Shown: positions 33,096-42,889 of the stretch, piece by piece | Numbering within the stretch: the first letter of the stretch is position 1 | How the letters are laid out: each line of letters opens with the position of its first letter | DNA from: Romboutsia faecis | Lineage (GTDB): Bacteria; Bacillota; Clostridia; Peptostreptococcales; Peptostreptococcaceae | Assembly: GCF_014323405.1 (NCBI RefSeq) | Contig: NZ_JACRWE010000011.1 | Location: 1 to 58,217 of the forward strand | Reading direction: 5' to 3' | Length of the DNA stretch: 58,217 nt | Notes under the pieces: generated by a model | The model's database searches: none | What the model saw: only the letters and a program-made list of their open reading frames with translations | What the model was told of the DNA's origin: nothing | Program-made: the position numbers and the translations under genes

Positions 33096-33686
33096 TTATA
33101 TCGATATAGTTTGTAATGAATTTTTCATTATCTCCAATATTGTATACATATTTGTGATTGAACCTACTTGTAGTTTTTCTTTTAGTCTATAATAATCTAA
33201 ACAAGTTCCACAAGAAAGTATTTCTACTCCTGCTTCTTCTAATAGTTTTAGATTTTCTACAGTAGCTTCATTTTCTGTGCTTAGCTTTACACCACCATTA
33301 ACAAGGATAATATGTTTTGGATAAGGTTTAGATTCTGTTAATGCATATATAAATCCTTTTATAAGCACTTTTCCTAACTCCTCATTTCCTTCTCCCATTT
33401 TATCTGATGATATAAATACACACTTATCTTCTAAGGCAATATTTTCACTTTTTTCTATTATAACATTTTCTCCTTTTTTTATCTCTATAGAAATCAAATC
33501 TTTTTCTTCTTTTATAACCTTAGCTTCACAGTTTAATGAGTTTGCTAATTTTAATATATTTTCCTTAGCAATTGCATTATCTACAGTAGTTATAACTAAT
33601 CCTGATTCTATTTTATCTAACTCTTTTTTTGTATTTATAACTGGCATAGGACAGTTTAATCCCCTAGCATCAACTTCTATCTTCAT
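33096..33686 (-). CDS. yedF: Sulfurtransferase-like selenium metabolism protein YedF
   Basis: 196 residues. N-terminal TusA-like domain with the conserved Cys in ARGLNCPMPVI (about residues 8-18), and a C-terminal DsrE-like domain with HIILVNGGVK and SCGTCLDYY. The two-domain form is found in organisms using selenium (labile selenium cofactor pathway). Neighbours DUF3343 and, further on, a NifS-like enzyme support this. Confidence 0.88.
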   Translation of the reverse strand: MKIEVDARGLNCPMPVINTKKELDKIESGLVITTVDNAIAKENILKLANSLNCEAKVIKEEKDLISIEIKKGENVIIEKSENIALEDKCVFISSDKMGEGNEELGKVLIKGFIYALTESKPYPKHIILVNGGVKLSTENEATVENLKLLEEAGVEILSCGTCLDYYRLKEKLQVGSITNMYTILEIMKNSLQTISI

Positions 33687-33781
33687 GATTTATACCCTTT
33701 CTTTCAAAATTGTTTAAATTAATTCTATCATAACTAATATTTTCTTTGTTATAGATTCTTTCTATATACTAATAGAAATAC

Positions 33782-34801
33782 TTATAGAATTTTATAAATT
33801 TTTATTTTATTTTTAAATACTACGGCTATAGAGTCTTGCCCTATAGCTTCTATATCCTTGATTTCTTCATTAAAGTTTATTATTTGCTTTTGCTTATCAT
33901 TATAGATAGATTTATCTGAATATAATAAGTATGTATCTTTTATTCCCTCTATATTTAAATTTGTTTCTTTTGTTTTAATGCTTCTATACTTTCCGTCTTT
34001 AATATAACCCCAGTTTCCTTGATAATTTTTGATAAAAATATTATTTTCATTATTTTGTTCTATTAAGCTCACACCTTCTATCTTTATAGAACTTTTTTCA
34101 TTTAATTCTTTATCTAAAATTTTTATACTATCCTCAAATACAATATATATATTTTCATCCATCTTCAAAATATCTAAAATAATATCATTAAATTCAGTTT
34201 CTTTTTTTATATTTCCATTTTCATCATATAAAATCAACTTATTTTGAATTTCATTTGTAATACTTATATAAGACATTAAAATATAATCATCCATTGCTTT
34301 TATATTAGTTATTTTTCCGTCAACTTCTATTCTATTATTTACCTCTCCATCATTATTTAATATCTTTAATGTTTCTTTCTCACTACCTTTAAGTGCATCT
34401 ACAAATACATACTTATTTATACTTTCATACAAAAATGTTTCTGGTGAAACCTTTGTACTAAATGCTACATTTCCATTCTCATCCAGGCTAAATCCTTTGT
34501 TATCGTTTTTATTTAAAACATCAATATAAATATTACTGTATATCTTTGTATTTCCTGATTGCATTTCTTGAGTTTGTATATCTTTTCCCTCTTCATCTAT
34601 AATTTTAAGTTCATTATCATTCAATAAACATAATCTATTCTTATATTCTAAATACTGTATCTCCCCTGTAAAATCTATAGTTCTTATTTCCTTTATACTA
34701 TCTGTATTTGAACTTAAGCCATTAAATGTACTTATCTTACTAGGATTTATAAATATTAATAATAGTAGTGCTATTATTGCCAATATGGTTATTTTTTTCA
34801 T
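33782..34801 (-). CDS. Hypothetical membrane-anchored protein, repetitive beta structure
   Basis: 339 residues. One N-terminal membrane helix (residues 4-18), then an extracellular part with many short beta stretches of the type 'YDENGNI', 'LDENGNV' and 'LNNDGEV', suggesting a beta-propeller-like repeat domain. No enzymatic motif. TTAGGAGAGG precedes the ATG. Function unknown. Confidence 0.65.
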   Translation of the reverse strand: MKKITILAIIALLLLIFINPSKISTFNGLSSNTDSIKEIRTIDFTGEIQYLEYKNRLCLLNDNELKIIDEEGKDIQTQEMQSGNTKIYSNIYIDVLNKNDNKGFSLDENGNVAFSTKVSPETFLYESINKYVFVDALKGSEKETLKILNNDGEVNNRIEVDGKITNIKAMDDYILMSYISITNEIQNKLILYDENGNIKKETEFNDIILDILKMDENIYIVFEDSIKILDKELNEKSSIKIEGVSLIEQNNENNIFIKNYQGNWGYIKDGKYRSIKTKETNLNIEGIKDTYLLYSDKSIYNDKQKQIINFNEEIKDIEAIGQDSIAVVFKNKIKIYKIL

Positions 34802-34843
34802 ACTTTATCCTCTCCTAACTTCTATACTTAATTCTATATAAAA

Positions 34844-34873
34844 AAAAAGACTCCTTTTTAAAAGAGTCTTTTT
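34844..34873 (-). terminator. Terminator after the XRE-TPR regulator gene
   Basis: 10-bp stem AAAAAGACTC/GAGTCTTTTT overlapping the stop codon, then T-run on the minus strand. Confidence 0.8.
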
Positions 34874-36164
34874 AAATTATTTCTAAATTTTTATAAACAA
34901 ATACTCCCTTTTGGTAGTATTCTAATTCTTTGTCTTTCGATATATTAGCATATAATTGTCCTAATTCTATGTATAAGTCAGCCAATAGTTTTTGCTCTTC
35001 TAGAGTAGAAACTATTGCTATACATTTAGTTAAATATTCTATTGCCAATTCTATTTCATTTTCTTTTTTATGGATATCTGAATAAAACTTTAAAGATTTA
35101 TATTCACTTAATTTATTTTTACTTTTAATTGAGGATGCTAAAGTCAACTTACAGTATTTTCTAGCTAAAGAATACTCTTCATCATCTATATAAGACTGTA
35201 TCATGTTAAATAGGCCATCTAACATATATTGATCTTCATCATTTTTCTTTATATCGTATGCTCTCTGAGAATATTCTAATACTTTTTCCGTATCTCCTAT
35301 ACTTGAGTAAACATCACTCATGGCCAAATATATTTTTGCTAATTTATTTTTATCCTCTTCTTTTTCAATTATTTCTAATGCTCTTCTAAAATACTCTTTA
35401 GATTCTTCGTATCTCCCCATATCGAATAAACCTTTTGCTTTTAGAACAATCATTTCAGCTTCTTCTTTTATAGAGTTATTCTTATCTAATTCATTTATCT
35501 TAGATATATATTCTAAAGACTTTTGAGGCTGATCTAATTGCATATAGCAACTTGCTATCTTACTGTATAAATCCTTATATAGGTTAATATCTTCATCTTT
35601 AATATCATCCAATATTTCCTCAGCAAAACTGAAATGACTTATTGCTCCTTTATAAAATTTTTCTTTATTATAGATTCTTCCTATATCTAAATAGCATTTA
35701 AATATATTTTTTTTATCGTTATTTTTTATAAAGAAGAATAATGCTTTCTCAAAGCTGCTAATTGCATTGTCATAATCTCCTCTTTTTAAATGAATATTCG
35801 CTAGTAAAAAATTACATTTTCCGTAATTATCCGTTAAGTCGTATTCTTTACATATTTCTAAAGCTTTAGTTATTTGCTCATCTGCTTTTTCTAATTCATT
35901 ACTTTTTATATATATTTCACTTTGAAGTATTAAGTTATCAGTTATTTTTTTTGCTTGCATATCTTTCGTTTCCAAAAGGTAATCTGCACTAACATCTAGC
36001 CTCTTAGCTAAATAATCTAGTAACTCGTAGCTTGTATGGGATTTATCTCGTTCTATATGACTTATCTGAGCTGCAGTTATCCTGTCTCCCGCTAATTCCT
36101 TTAACGTCATATTTTTTTCTTTTCTCAGTTTTTTTATTTTCTCGCCCAAACTTAAAATGTTCAT
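34872..36164 (-). CDS. XRE-family regulator with TPR repeats
   Basis: 430 residues. N-terminal helix-turn-helix (LGEKIKKLRKEKNMTLKELAG, 6-26, and ITAAQISHIERDKS), then about nine tetratricopeptide repeats (A/G/Y/F pattern, e.g. YDNAISSFEKALFFF). This architecture is that of RRNPP-type regulators that sense secreted peptides, although no small peptide gene is seen next to it. Monocistronic. Target unknown. Confidence 0.8.
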   Translation of the reverse strand: MNILSLGEKIKKLRKEKNMTLKELAGDRITAAQISHIERDKSHTSYELLDYLAKRLDVSADYLLETKDMQAKKITDNLILQSEIYIKSNELEKADEQITKALEICKEYDLTDNYGKCNFLLANIHLKRGDYDNAISSFEKALFFFIKNNDKKNIFKCYLDIGRIYNKEKFYKGAISHFSFAEEILDDIKDEDINLYKDLYSKIASCYMQLDQPQKSLEYISKINELDKNNSIKEEAEMIVLKAKGLFDMGRYEESKEYFRRALEIIEKEEDKNKLAKIYLAMSDVYSSIGDTEKVLEYSQRAYDIKKNDEDQYMLDGLFNMIQSYIDDEEYSLARKYCKLTLASSIKSKNKLSEYKSLKFYSDIHKKENEIELAIEYLTKCIAIVSTLEEQKLLADLYIELGQLYANISKDKELEYYQKGVFVYKNLEII

Positions 36165-36287
36165 ACTATTCCCCCCTAACCCACTGAATTAATTGGTTTA
36201 TTATAATATAATTATAACTTATGTTTATCTTAAAAACACTATATAAATTTACATTATTTGGTTTTATGCTGTCATTTTAACTTAAAA

Positions 36288-36323
36288 AAAAGGAGTATCT
36301 AAAATAATTCAGATACTCCTTTT
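36288..36323 (-). terminator. Terminator after the NifS-like gene
   Basis: 13-bp stem AAAAGGAGTATCT/AGATACTCCTTTT. Confidence 0.85.
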
Positions 36324-36325
36324 TA

Positions 36326-37468
36326 TTAATTATTAATCGCTATCTCTTTTAATGCTTCTATAGTCTTATCAATATCTTCTTTAGTATTAAAGTACCCTAA
36401 GCTAAATCTTACGACACCCTGCTCTAGTGTTCCTAATGTTTTATGTGCTAATGGAGAGCAATGAATTCCTGATCTTGTAGCTATATCATATTCACTATCT
36501 AATAAAAATGTTACTTCACCTGAATCCATACTCCCTATATTTAAAGCTATTACAGCTGCTTTTTCTTTAACATTTTTCGTTCCATAAATTACTATATTAG
36601 GAACTTCCTCTAATCTATTTAGCATATATTCACATAGTTTTTCTTCATGTTCTCTTATGTTTTCAATACCTTCTTCAAATATAAACTTAACGCCTGCGTT
36701 TAAACCAGCAATTCCAGATGTATTGTTAGTTCCTGATTCATACTTATCTGGAACTAAATCTGGCTGAAATAAATCTTCTGATTTACTTCCTGTTCCACCT
36801 TCTTTTAAAATATCTATGTTTAGACCTTCTCTTATATACAAAATACCAGTTCCCTGTGGACCAAATAAGCATTTATGTCCTGGTGCCGCTAACATATCCA
36901 CGTTTATTTTTTTTACATCTATATCATAAACTCCTGCTGTTTGAGAAGCATCTACTAAATATAAAATATTATGTTTTTTGGCAATTTCACTTACTTTCGC
37001 TATATCAACTAATGTTCCACATACATTTGATGCATGAGTGGTTACTATTAACTTTGTATTTGCTTTTATTGCATTTTCTAGATCTTTATAATCTAAAAAA
37101 CCATCTTTATCACAGTTAACTATTGTATTTTCCACACCATTTTTTTCTAGTGCCTTTATAGGTCTTATTACTGAGTTATGTTCCATACTAGTAGTTATTA
37201 TATGATCTCCCTTAGTTACACTTCCTTTAATAGCTAAATTTAGTGAATCTGTAGCATTGCTAGTAAATACTATATTCATAGGGTTATCAATATTAAATAA
37301 TTTTGCTAGGTTTTCTCTTGCATCATATATTTCCCTTGCAGCTCTCATAGCTAATCTATGACCTGCTCTTCCTGGATTAGCACAATAATTTTTCATACAG
37401 TCTAATACTGCATCATATACTGAGTTTGGTTTTGGATATGTTGTAGCCGCATTGTCTAAATAAATCAT
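36326..37468 (-). CDS. Cysteine desulfurase-family protein (NifS/CsdB-like)
   Basis: 380 residues from the ATG at 37468 (AAAGGAA upstream); the ORF opens 36 bases earlier in overlap with nothing useful. MIYLDNAATTYPKP start, PLP lysine Lys199 in APGHKCLFGPQG, and reactive Cys in RSGIHCSPLAH. It takes S or Se from cysteine/selenocysteine. The subgroup (EF2568-like) is linked to selenium-dependent enzymes. yedF and DUF3343 lie 3-4 kb away, supporting selenium delivery. Could instead serve Fe-S assembly. Confidence 0.85.
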   Translation of the reverse strand: MIYLDNAATTYPKPNSVYDAVLDCMKNYCANPGRAGHRLAMRAAREIYDARENLAKLFNIDNPMNIVFTSNATDSLNLAIKGSVTKGDHIITTSMEHNSVIRPIKALEKNGVENTIVNCDKDGFLDYKDLENAIKANTKLIVTTHASNVCGTLVDIAKVSEIAKKHNILYLVDASQTAGVYDIDVKKINVDMLAAPGHKCLFGPQGTGILYIREGLNIDILKEGGTGSKSEDLFQPDLVPDKYESGTNNTSGIAGLNAGVKFIFEEGIENIREHEEKLCEYMLNRLEEVPNIVIYGTKNVKEKAAVIALNIGSMDSGEVTFLLDSEYDIATRSGIHCSPLAHKTLGTLEQGVVRFSLGYFNTKEDIDKTIEALKEIAINN

Positions 37469-37490
37469 TCTAATTTCCTTTCTTAAGGAC

Positions 37491-38363
37491 TTACATATCT
37501 TCAAGCAGCATAGATACTATGCTATTTAATTCCTCATCATTATAGTATTCTATTTCTATTTTTCCTTTTTTCTTACCTTGAGATATATTTACCTTTGTTC
37601 CAAATATATTTCTTAATCTTTCTTCTACATCAACAATAAATATGTCTTTTTCTTTTTTTGTTGGTATTTTTACATTTTGTTCTTCACTTATTTTTTTAGC
37701 TATGCTTTCTGTCGCTCTTACTGAAAGTTCTTCTTCTACAATTCTTTTAGCAACTTCTAATTGCTTGTCTTTATCTGTAATTCTAAGTAGAGCTTTACCA
37801 TGACCAGCTGTTATTTCCCCATATTCAATCATAGATATAACTTCTTCTCTTAAATTTAATAATCTAATTGTGTTAGTTATATGAGGTCTACTTTTTCCTA
37901 CAGCCTCTGATATTTCTTCTTGAGTTACATTATGATTATCTATTAAACTTTTATATGCTAATGCTTCTTCTATTGGATTTAAGTCTTCTCTTTGTAAGTT
38001 CTCAATAAGTGCTATTTCCATTATATCTCTTATCGGTAAATCCTTTATTACTGCTGGTATAGAACCCTTTTTTGCAGCTCTACTAGCCCTATATCTTCTT
38101 TCACCAGCTATTATCATATATTTCCCATTTTCATCAGGTTTTACAACAATAGGCTGCAAAACACCATAGGCCTTAATTGAATCTGATAATATATTTATCT
38201 TTTCCTCATCAAACACTTTTCTTGGTTGATCTTCGTTAGGATATACCATACTTATATCTAATTCTACAATTTCTTTTTTATCGATGTCGTCCTTTAATTC
38301 TGGTATCAATGCACTAAGTCCTTTCCCTAATCTGTTGCTTCTTTTAGACACTCTCTTCTCCAT
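37491..38363 (-). CDS. parB: Chromosome partition protein ParB (Spo0J)
   Basis: 290 residues. GLSALIPE start, ParB CTPase domain with GERRYRASR (about 88-96), HTH (VTQEEISEAVGKSRPHITN), C-terminal dimerisation. Binds parS and spreads, organising the origin. Downstream of parA by one base, coupled by parA's overlapping GGAGG. A parS-like site is found at 8413-8428 in the mobile element; no good site in the parB gene itself. Confidence 0.95.
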   Translation of the reverse strand: MEKRVSKRSNRLGKGLSALIPELKDDIDKKEIVELDISMVYPNEDQPRKVFDEEKINILSDSIKAYGVLQPIVVKPDENGKYMIIAGERRYRASRAAKKGSIPAVIKDLPIRDIMEIALIENLQREDLNPIEEALAYKSLIDNHNVTQEEISEAVGKSRPHITNTIRLLNLREEVISMIEYGEITAGHGKALLRITDKDKQLEVAKRIVEEELSVRATESIAKKISEEQNVKIPTKKEKDIFIVDVEERLRNIFGTKVNISQGKKKGKIEIEYYNDEELNSIVSMLLEDM

Positions 38364-38364
38364 A

Positions 38365-39138
38365 TTATATTATATCCTCCTCTAAATCTATAAACTCTTC
38401 TGCTAATTCTAAATATGCCTCAGTTCCTCTGCATTTAGTGTCATAATAAATTACTGGCATGCCATGACTTGGTGCTTCTGCTAATCTTACATTTCTTGGT
38501 ATAAGTGTAGTATATACACTTCCCTTAAAATATTTTTTTACTTCTTCAACTACTTGAATAGATAAGTTAGCCCTTCCATCAAACATACTTAATACAACAC
38601 CCTGAATACTTATATTTGGATTTAATCTTGATTTTACTAATTTTATAGTTTGCATCAATTGGCTAACACCTTCTAATGCATAATATTCACATTGTATTGG
38701 TATTAAAACACTGTCTACAGCTGTTAAACAGTTTATAGTTAGCATCCCTAAGGATGGTGGACAGTCTATAAATATATAATCATACTCTTCTTTTACTTCT
38801 TTTATTGCGTTTTTTAATAAATATTCTCTATTTTCCATTTCTGCTATTTCTATTTCTGCACCTGAAAGGTCTGTAGCTGAGGCTACGAGATCTATATTCT
38901 CAAATTCAGTAGGTATAATAGCTTCCCTTATACTAATATCTTCTAGCATTACTTCATATATGGTATCTTCTACTTCTTGCTTATCTATACCATATCCACT
39001 AGTAGTGTTTCCTTGTGGATCTAAATCTAGAACCAAAACTCTTTTTCCCATTTTTCCTAAGCCAGCACTTAGGTTTACATTTGTTGTAGTTTTCCCAACT
39101 CCACCTTTTTGATTAAATACTGCAATTATTTTGCCCAT
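38365..39138 (-). CDS. parA: Chromosome partition ATPase ParA (Soj)
   Basis: 257 residues. Deviant Walker A KGGVGKTT (11-18), signature lysine, YDYIFIDCPPSLG (switch), and EAPSHGMP near the end. Binds DNA dynamically, works with ParB, and in B. subtilis also controls DnaA. Operon noc-parA-parB in this order on the minus strand. Confidence 0.96.
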   Translation of the reverse strand: MGKIIAVFNQKGGVGKTTTNVNLSAGLGKMGKRVLVLDLDPQGNTTSGYGIDKQEVEDTIYEVMLEDISIREAIIPTEFENIDLVASATDLSGAEIEIAEMENREYLLKNAIKEVKEEYDYIFIDCPPSLGMLTINCLTAVDSVLIPIQCEYYALEGVSQLMQTIKLVKSRLNPNISIQGVVLSMFDGRANLSIQVVEEVKKYFKGSVYTTLIPRNVRLAEAPSHGMPVIYYDTKCRGTEAYLELAEEFIDLEEDII

Positions 39139-39166
39139 GAGATTTCCCCCTCTAAACCTTTTAAAA

Positions 39167-39193
39167 AAAGATTACTGCTAAGCAGTAATCTTT
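39167..39193 (-). terminator. Terminator after noc
   Basis: Stem GATTACTGC/GCAGTAATC, then T-run on the minus strand. It may reduce read-through into parA, which has its own ribosome-binding site 30 bases downstream. Confidence 0.75.
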
Positions 39194-39977
39194 ACTTTTT
39201 AGGAATTTTTACAACAACTTCCATGTAATCTCCCTTATCTATTTCATTATACTTAGCCTTAATACCTGTATTTAGTATAGCATCAAAAGCCTGCTTCATT
39301 GTATTTAAGTATATTCTTATTCCCATAGAAGCTTTGATACTTTGCTTTTTCTCTGGTTCTTCTTGCGCTTCTAAGCTTTCAATTATATCCTTAATCAACT
39401 TTTCTGTTTTTTTAACAGTAAGTTCATTTTTTATAATTTTATCTAGTACTTCCTTCATCAAATCTTCCGTCGGTAACTTAAGAAGTGCTCTTGCATGTCT
39501 TTCTGTTAATCCATTTTCAACTAACTTAATCTTCACTTCTGACGGTAATCTTAAAATTCTAAGCTTATTAGCTATAGTTGACTGATTTTTTCCCAACTTT
39601 TCCGCTAGTTGTTGTTGAGTAAAGCTATGTTCTTTTATTAAGTTTTCATATCCCATAGCTTCTTCTATAAAGTTTAAGTCTTCTCTTTGAAGGTTTTCCA
39701 ACAAAGCTAAAACTGCCGAAGATTCATCAGACATATTATTTATAATAGCTGGTATAGTCTTAAAGCTTGCAAGCTTGGCTGCTCTATATCTTCTTTCTCC
39801 TGCAATTAACTCATACTTATCATCTTTTTGTCTAACAGTTATAGGCTGAAGTATTCCATAAACCTTTATAGAGCTACTTAACTCTTCTAGCGCTGTTTGC
39901 GAAAATATTTTTCTTGGTTGATATGGATTTGGAACTATATTTTCTATAGGTATCTCCATAACTCTTTTATCTTCCAT
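39192..39977 (-). CDS. noc: ParB-family nucleoid occlusion protein Noc
   Basis: 261 residues. ParB-like: PYQPRKIFSQ, GERRYRAAK, an HTH (FTQQQLAEKLGKNQSTIAN). In bacilli Noc, encoded beside rsmG, binds NBS sites and prevents division over the nucleoid. Position between rsmG and parA is the usual one for Noc. No convincing NBS site (ATTTCCCGGGAAAT) is seen in the window. Confidence 0.88.
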   Translation of the reverse strand: MEDKRVMEIPIENIVPNPYQPRKIFSQTALEELSSSIKVYGILQPITVRQKDDKYELIAGERRYRAAKLASFKTIPAIINNMSDESSAVLALLENLQREDLNFIEEAMGYENLIKEHSFTQQQLAEKLGKNQSTIANKLRILRLPSEVKIKLVENGLTERHARALLKLPTEDLMKEVLDKIIKNELTVKKTEKLIKDIIESLEAQEEPEKKQSIKASMGIRIYLNTMKQAFDAILNTGIKAKYNEIDKGDYMEVVVKIPKK

Positions 39978-40162
39978 AACATCCCTCTCTCATTAGATAT
40001 AAATATATTTAAATTTCAGTAAATCTTTACATTATTTAATTAATTCTTTTATTAATTATACATCTGTGTATAATATTTCTTCATATAAATACTTAATCCT
40101 TCTAATTTATAGAAATTCTATAAATTAAATGTATAATTAAGTTCTATAAAGTATCTACTATT

Positions 40163-40882
40163 CTATTTTATAGGACTTTTTGCAGGTTTCCCAGCTTTTC
40201 TTGGATACTTTTCTGGAGTATTTTTTATTTTTTTGAATACCAATATATTATGCTTCAATTCTTCATTAGGTAGTTCGATATCTATCTTCTCAACAAATTC
40301 TATCCCTAATACATCCATTGCAGCTTTAGATTCTTCTAATTCTAAATTAGCATTTGGACCCTTTAAGCATACAAAATATCCGCCTACCTTTACAAAAGGT
40401 ACACAAAATTCCATTAATATAGGTAATCCAGCAACTGCTCTAGCAGTAGCTACATCATATTGTTCTCTATAATCTGAATTTTTTCCAAAATCTTCAGCTC
40501 TACCATGTATAAATTCTACATCTTTAAGGTTTACAGTACTACTAACTTCTTGAAGGAAGTTTATTCTTTTATTTAAAGAATCTAAAAGTGTTAGCTTTAT
40601 ATTCTGTAGACATATTTTTAATGGTAAACCAGGAAATCCTGCACCTGTTCCAACATCAATTAAAGAAATACCATCTTTAATATATCCATTGCTAACAGCA
40701 GAAATAGAGTCTAAGAAGTGCTTTATAAACACCTCTTTTTCTTCTTCTATTCCTGTTAAATTCATTTTTTGATTCCAATCAACTAAAATTTCTCTATATG
40801 TTTTTAAATCGCTTATTACTTGGTCACTTACTTCTATACCAAAACCTTTTATACCTTGTCTTAATATATCTTCGTTAGTCAT
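40163..40882 (-). CDS. rsmG: 16S rRNA (guanine527-N7)-methyltransferase RsmG
   Basis: 239 residues. SAM-binding [15 protein letters not shown], and AEDFGK and RAVAGLP blocks typical of RsmG (GidB). The start overlaps the mnmG stop by 8 bases. Basic tail ([20 protein letters not shown]). Loss of RsmG gives low-level streptomycin resistance in other bacteria. Confidence 0.95.
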   Translation of the reverse strand: MTNEDILRQGIKGFGIEVSDQVISDLKTYREILVDWNQKMNLTGIEEEKEVFIKHFLDSISAVSNGYIKDGISLIDVGTGAGFPGLPLKICLQNIKLTLLDSLNKRINFLQEVSSTVNLKDVEFIHGRAEDFGKNSDYREQYDVATARAVAGLPILMEFCVPFVKVGGYFVCLKGPNANLELEESKAAMDVLGIEFVEKIDIELPNEELKHNILVFKKIKNTPEKYPRKAGKPAKSPIK

Positions 40883-42770
40883 TCTTGCCTCCTCTATTTC
40901 TCTTCATCTGCTCTAAATAAATAAGAAGAACAGAAATATCCGCTGGAGAAACTCCTGATATACGAGATGCTTGTCCTATTGATATAGGTTTTATATTATC
41001 AAGTTTTTGTCTTGCTTCTATTCTAAGACCTTCTATTGATGCATAGCTTATATCTTCTGGAAGCTTTCTATTTTCTAACTTCTTAAATTGATCTATTTGT
41101 TTTAATTGCTTATCTATATAACCTTCATATTTAGTCATTATTACACATTGTTCTTTTACTTCATCAGATACATCATCACCTGCGCCCTTGCCTATGGCTT
41201 CTATTAAGTCATAATTAACTTCTGGACGCTTTAAGAATTCATATAAAGATAAACCTACTTTTATTTCTGATGCTCCCATTTCTTCTAACTTATGATTAAC
41301 TTCTTTAGGAGTAACTCTTTCAGTTTTTAATCTTTCTAATTCTTTTTCTACAGCATCTTTTTTCTCTAAGAATCTTTGATATCTATCCTCTGAAACTAAT
41401 CCAATATCATAACCTCTTTGAGTAAGCCTCATATCAGCATTATCTTGTCTTAGATATAATCTATATTCTGATCTAGATGTCATCATTCTGTACGGTTCGT
41501 TAGTTCCTTTTGTAACTAAGTCATCAATTAGAACTCCTATATATGCCTCAGATCTATCAAGTACAAAAGGCTCTTTTCCTTCGATTTTCATAACTGCATT
41601 TATACCTGCAATAAGACCTTGTGCCGCAGCTTCTTCATATCCTGAAGTTCCGTTAAACTGACCTGCACTAAATAAGTTTTCTACACCTTTTATTTCTAGT
41701 GAAATTTTTAATTGAGTTGGATCTATACAATCATACTCAATTGCATATGCTGGTCTCATTATTTTAGCATTTTCAAGACCTGCTACACTTTTATACATCG
41801 CAATTTGTACTTCATAAGGCAAGCTTGTAGATATACCTTGGATGTACATTTCTTTAGTGTCTAAACCTTCTGGTTCTATAAATATTTGATGCGACTCTTT
41901 ATCGTTGAATCTTACAACTTTGTCTTCTATAGAAGGACAATATCTAGCTCCTGTACTTTCCACTTTTCCACTGTACATTGCTGATCTACCTAGGTTATTC
42001 ATTATTATTTCATGAGTCTCTAAGTTAGTTCTTGTTAAGTAACAAGGAATTTGATCGATCTTTAAGTTATCTGTTAAGAAAGAAAATGGTGTAATTTTCT
42101 CGTCTCCTTCTTGAATTGACATAACTGAGAAATCAATACTATCTCTGTGTACTCTAGCAGGTGTTCCAGTCTTAAATCTTCTCATTTGTAGACCTAATTT
42201 AACTAAACTCTCTGTTAAGTTTTTTGCGTACCCTAATCCATTAGGACCTTCCATGAAAGATACTTCTCCCATATATATTTTAGAGTTTAAATAAACACCA
42301 GTTGCTAATATAACTGCTTTTGAATAGTACTCACAACCTAACTTTGTAACTACTCCTGTAACTACGTTATCTTCATGAAGTATATCTATAACCTCATCCA
42401 TTACAACATCTAAATTAGGTTCATCTTCTATAGTCTTTTTCATTTCTGTATGATATTTAAATTTATCTGCTTGTGCTCTTAATGAATGAACTGCCGGTCC
42501 CTTTGCTGTATTTAACATTCTACTTTGTATAATTGTTTTATCAGCATTTATTCCCATTTGCCCACCTAGAGCATCTATTTCTTTAACTAATTGACCTTTT
42601 CCAGTTCCACCTATATTAGGGTTACATGGCATCATAGCGATTGAGTCTAACGTTAATGTTATCATTAATGTTCTTTGACCCATTCTTGCAGTTGCTAAAG
42701 CAGCTTCACAACCTGCATGACCTGCTCCAACAACTATTACATCATAATTTCCTGCATTAAAGTTTTTCAT
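40875..42770 (-). CDS. mnmG: tRNA uridine 5-carboxymethylaminomethyl modification enzyme MnmG
   Basis: 631 residues. FAD-binding [19 protein letters not shown] (16-34) and [22 protein letters not shown] loop; C-terminal helical tRNA-binding region. Acts with MnmE to modify U34 of several tRNAs. GAGAGGAG precedes the ATG. The leader shows TGTTTCAC followed by AATAAACA, a poor parS match (13/16). Confidence 0.96.
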   Translation of the reverse strand: MKNFNAGNYDVIVVGAGHAGCEAALATARMGQRTLMITLTLDSIAMMPCNPNIGGTGKGQLVKEIDALGGQMGINADKTIIQSRMLNTAKGPAVHSLRAQADKFKYHTEMKKTIEDEPNLDVVMDEVIDILHEDNVVTGVVTKLGCEYYSKAVILATGVYLNSKIYMGEVSFMEGPNGLGYAKNLTESLVKLGLQMRRFKTGTPARVHRDSIDFSVMSIQEGDEKITPFSFLTDNLKIDQIPCYLTRTNLETHEIIMNNLGRSAMYSGKVESTGARYCPSIEDKVVRFNDKESHQIFIEPEGLDTKEMYIQGISTSLPYEVQIAMYKSVAGLENAKIMRPAYAIEYDCIDPTQLKISLEIKGVENLFSAGQFNGTSGYEEAAAQGLIAGINAVMKIEGKEPFVLDRSEAYIGVLIDDLVTKGTNEPYRMMTSRSEYRLYLRQDNADMRLTQRGYDIGLVSEDRYQRFLEKKDAVEKELERLKTERVTPKEVNHKLEEMGASEIKVGLSLYEFLKRPEVNYDLIEAIGKGAGDDVSDEVKEQCVIMTKYEGYIDKQLKQIDQFKKLENRKLPEDISYASIEGLRIEARQKLDNIKPISIGQASRISGVSPADISVLLIYLEQMKRNRGGKND

Positions 42771-42889
42771 GCAAATCTCCTCTCTGAAAATATTAATGTT
42801 TCACAATAAACATTAGATTTCTACAAAAATATTTATTGAATTTCATTAATACTATAAATTATTAAGCTATATTTTTAAATTAATTATTC

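Noticed and set aside
40010..40160. Gene or riboswitch between noc and rsmG
   Set aside because: Only AT-rich sequence with a short TTTATAGAA/TTCTATAAA palindrome; no open frame or known motif.
42789..42804. TGTTTCAC-AATAAACA as a second parS site
   Set aside because: The central CACGTG core is broken at three positions, so ParB binding is unlikely.
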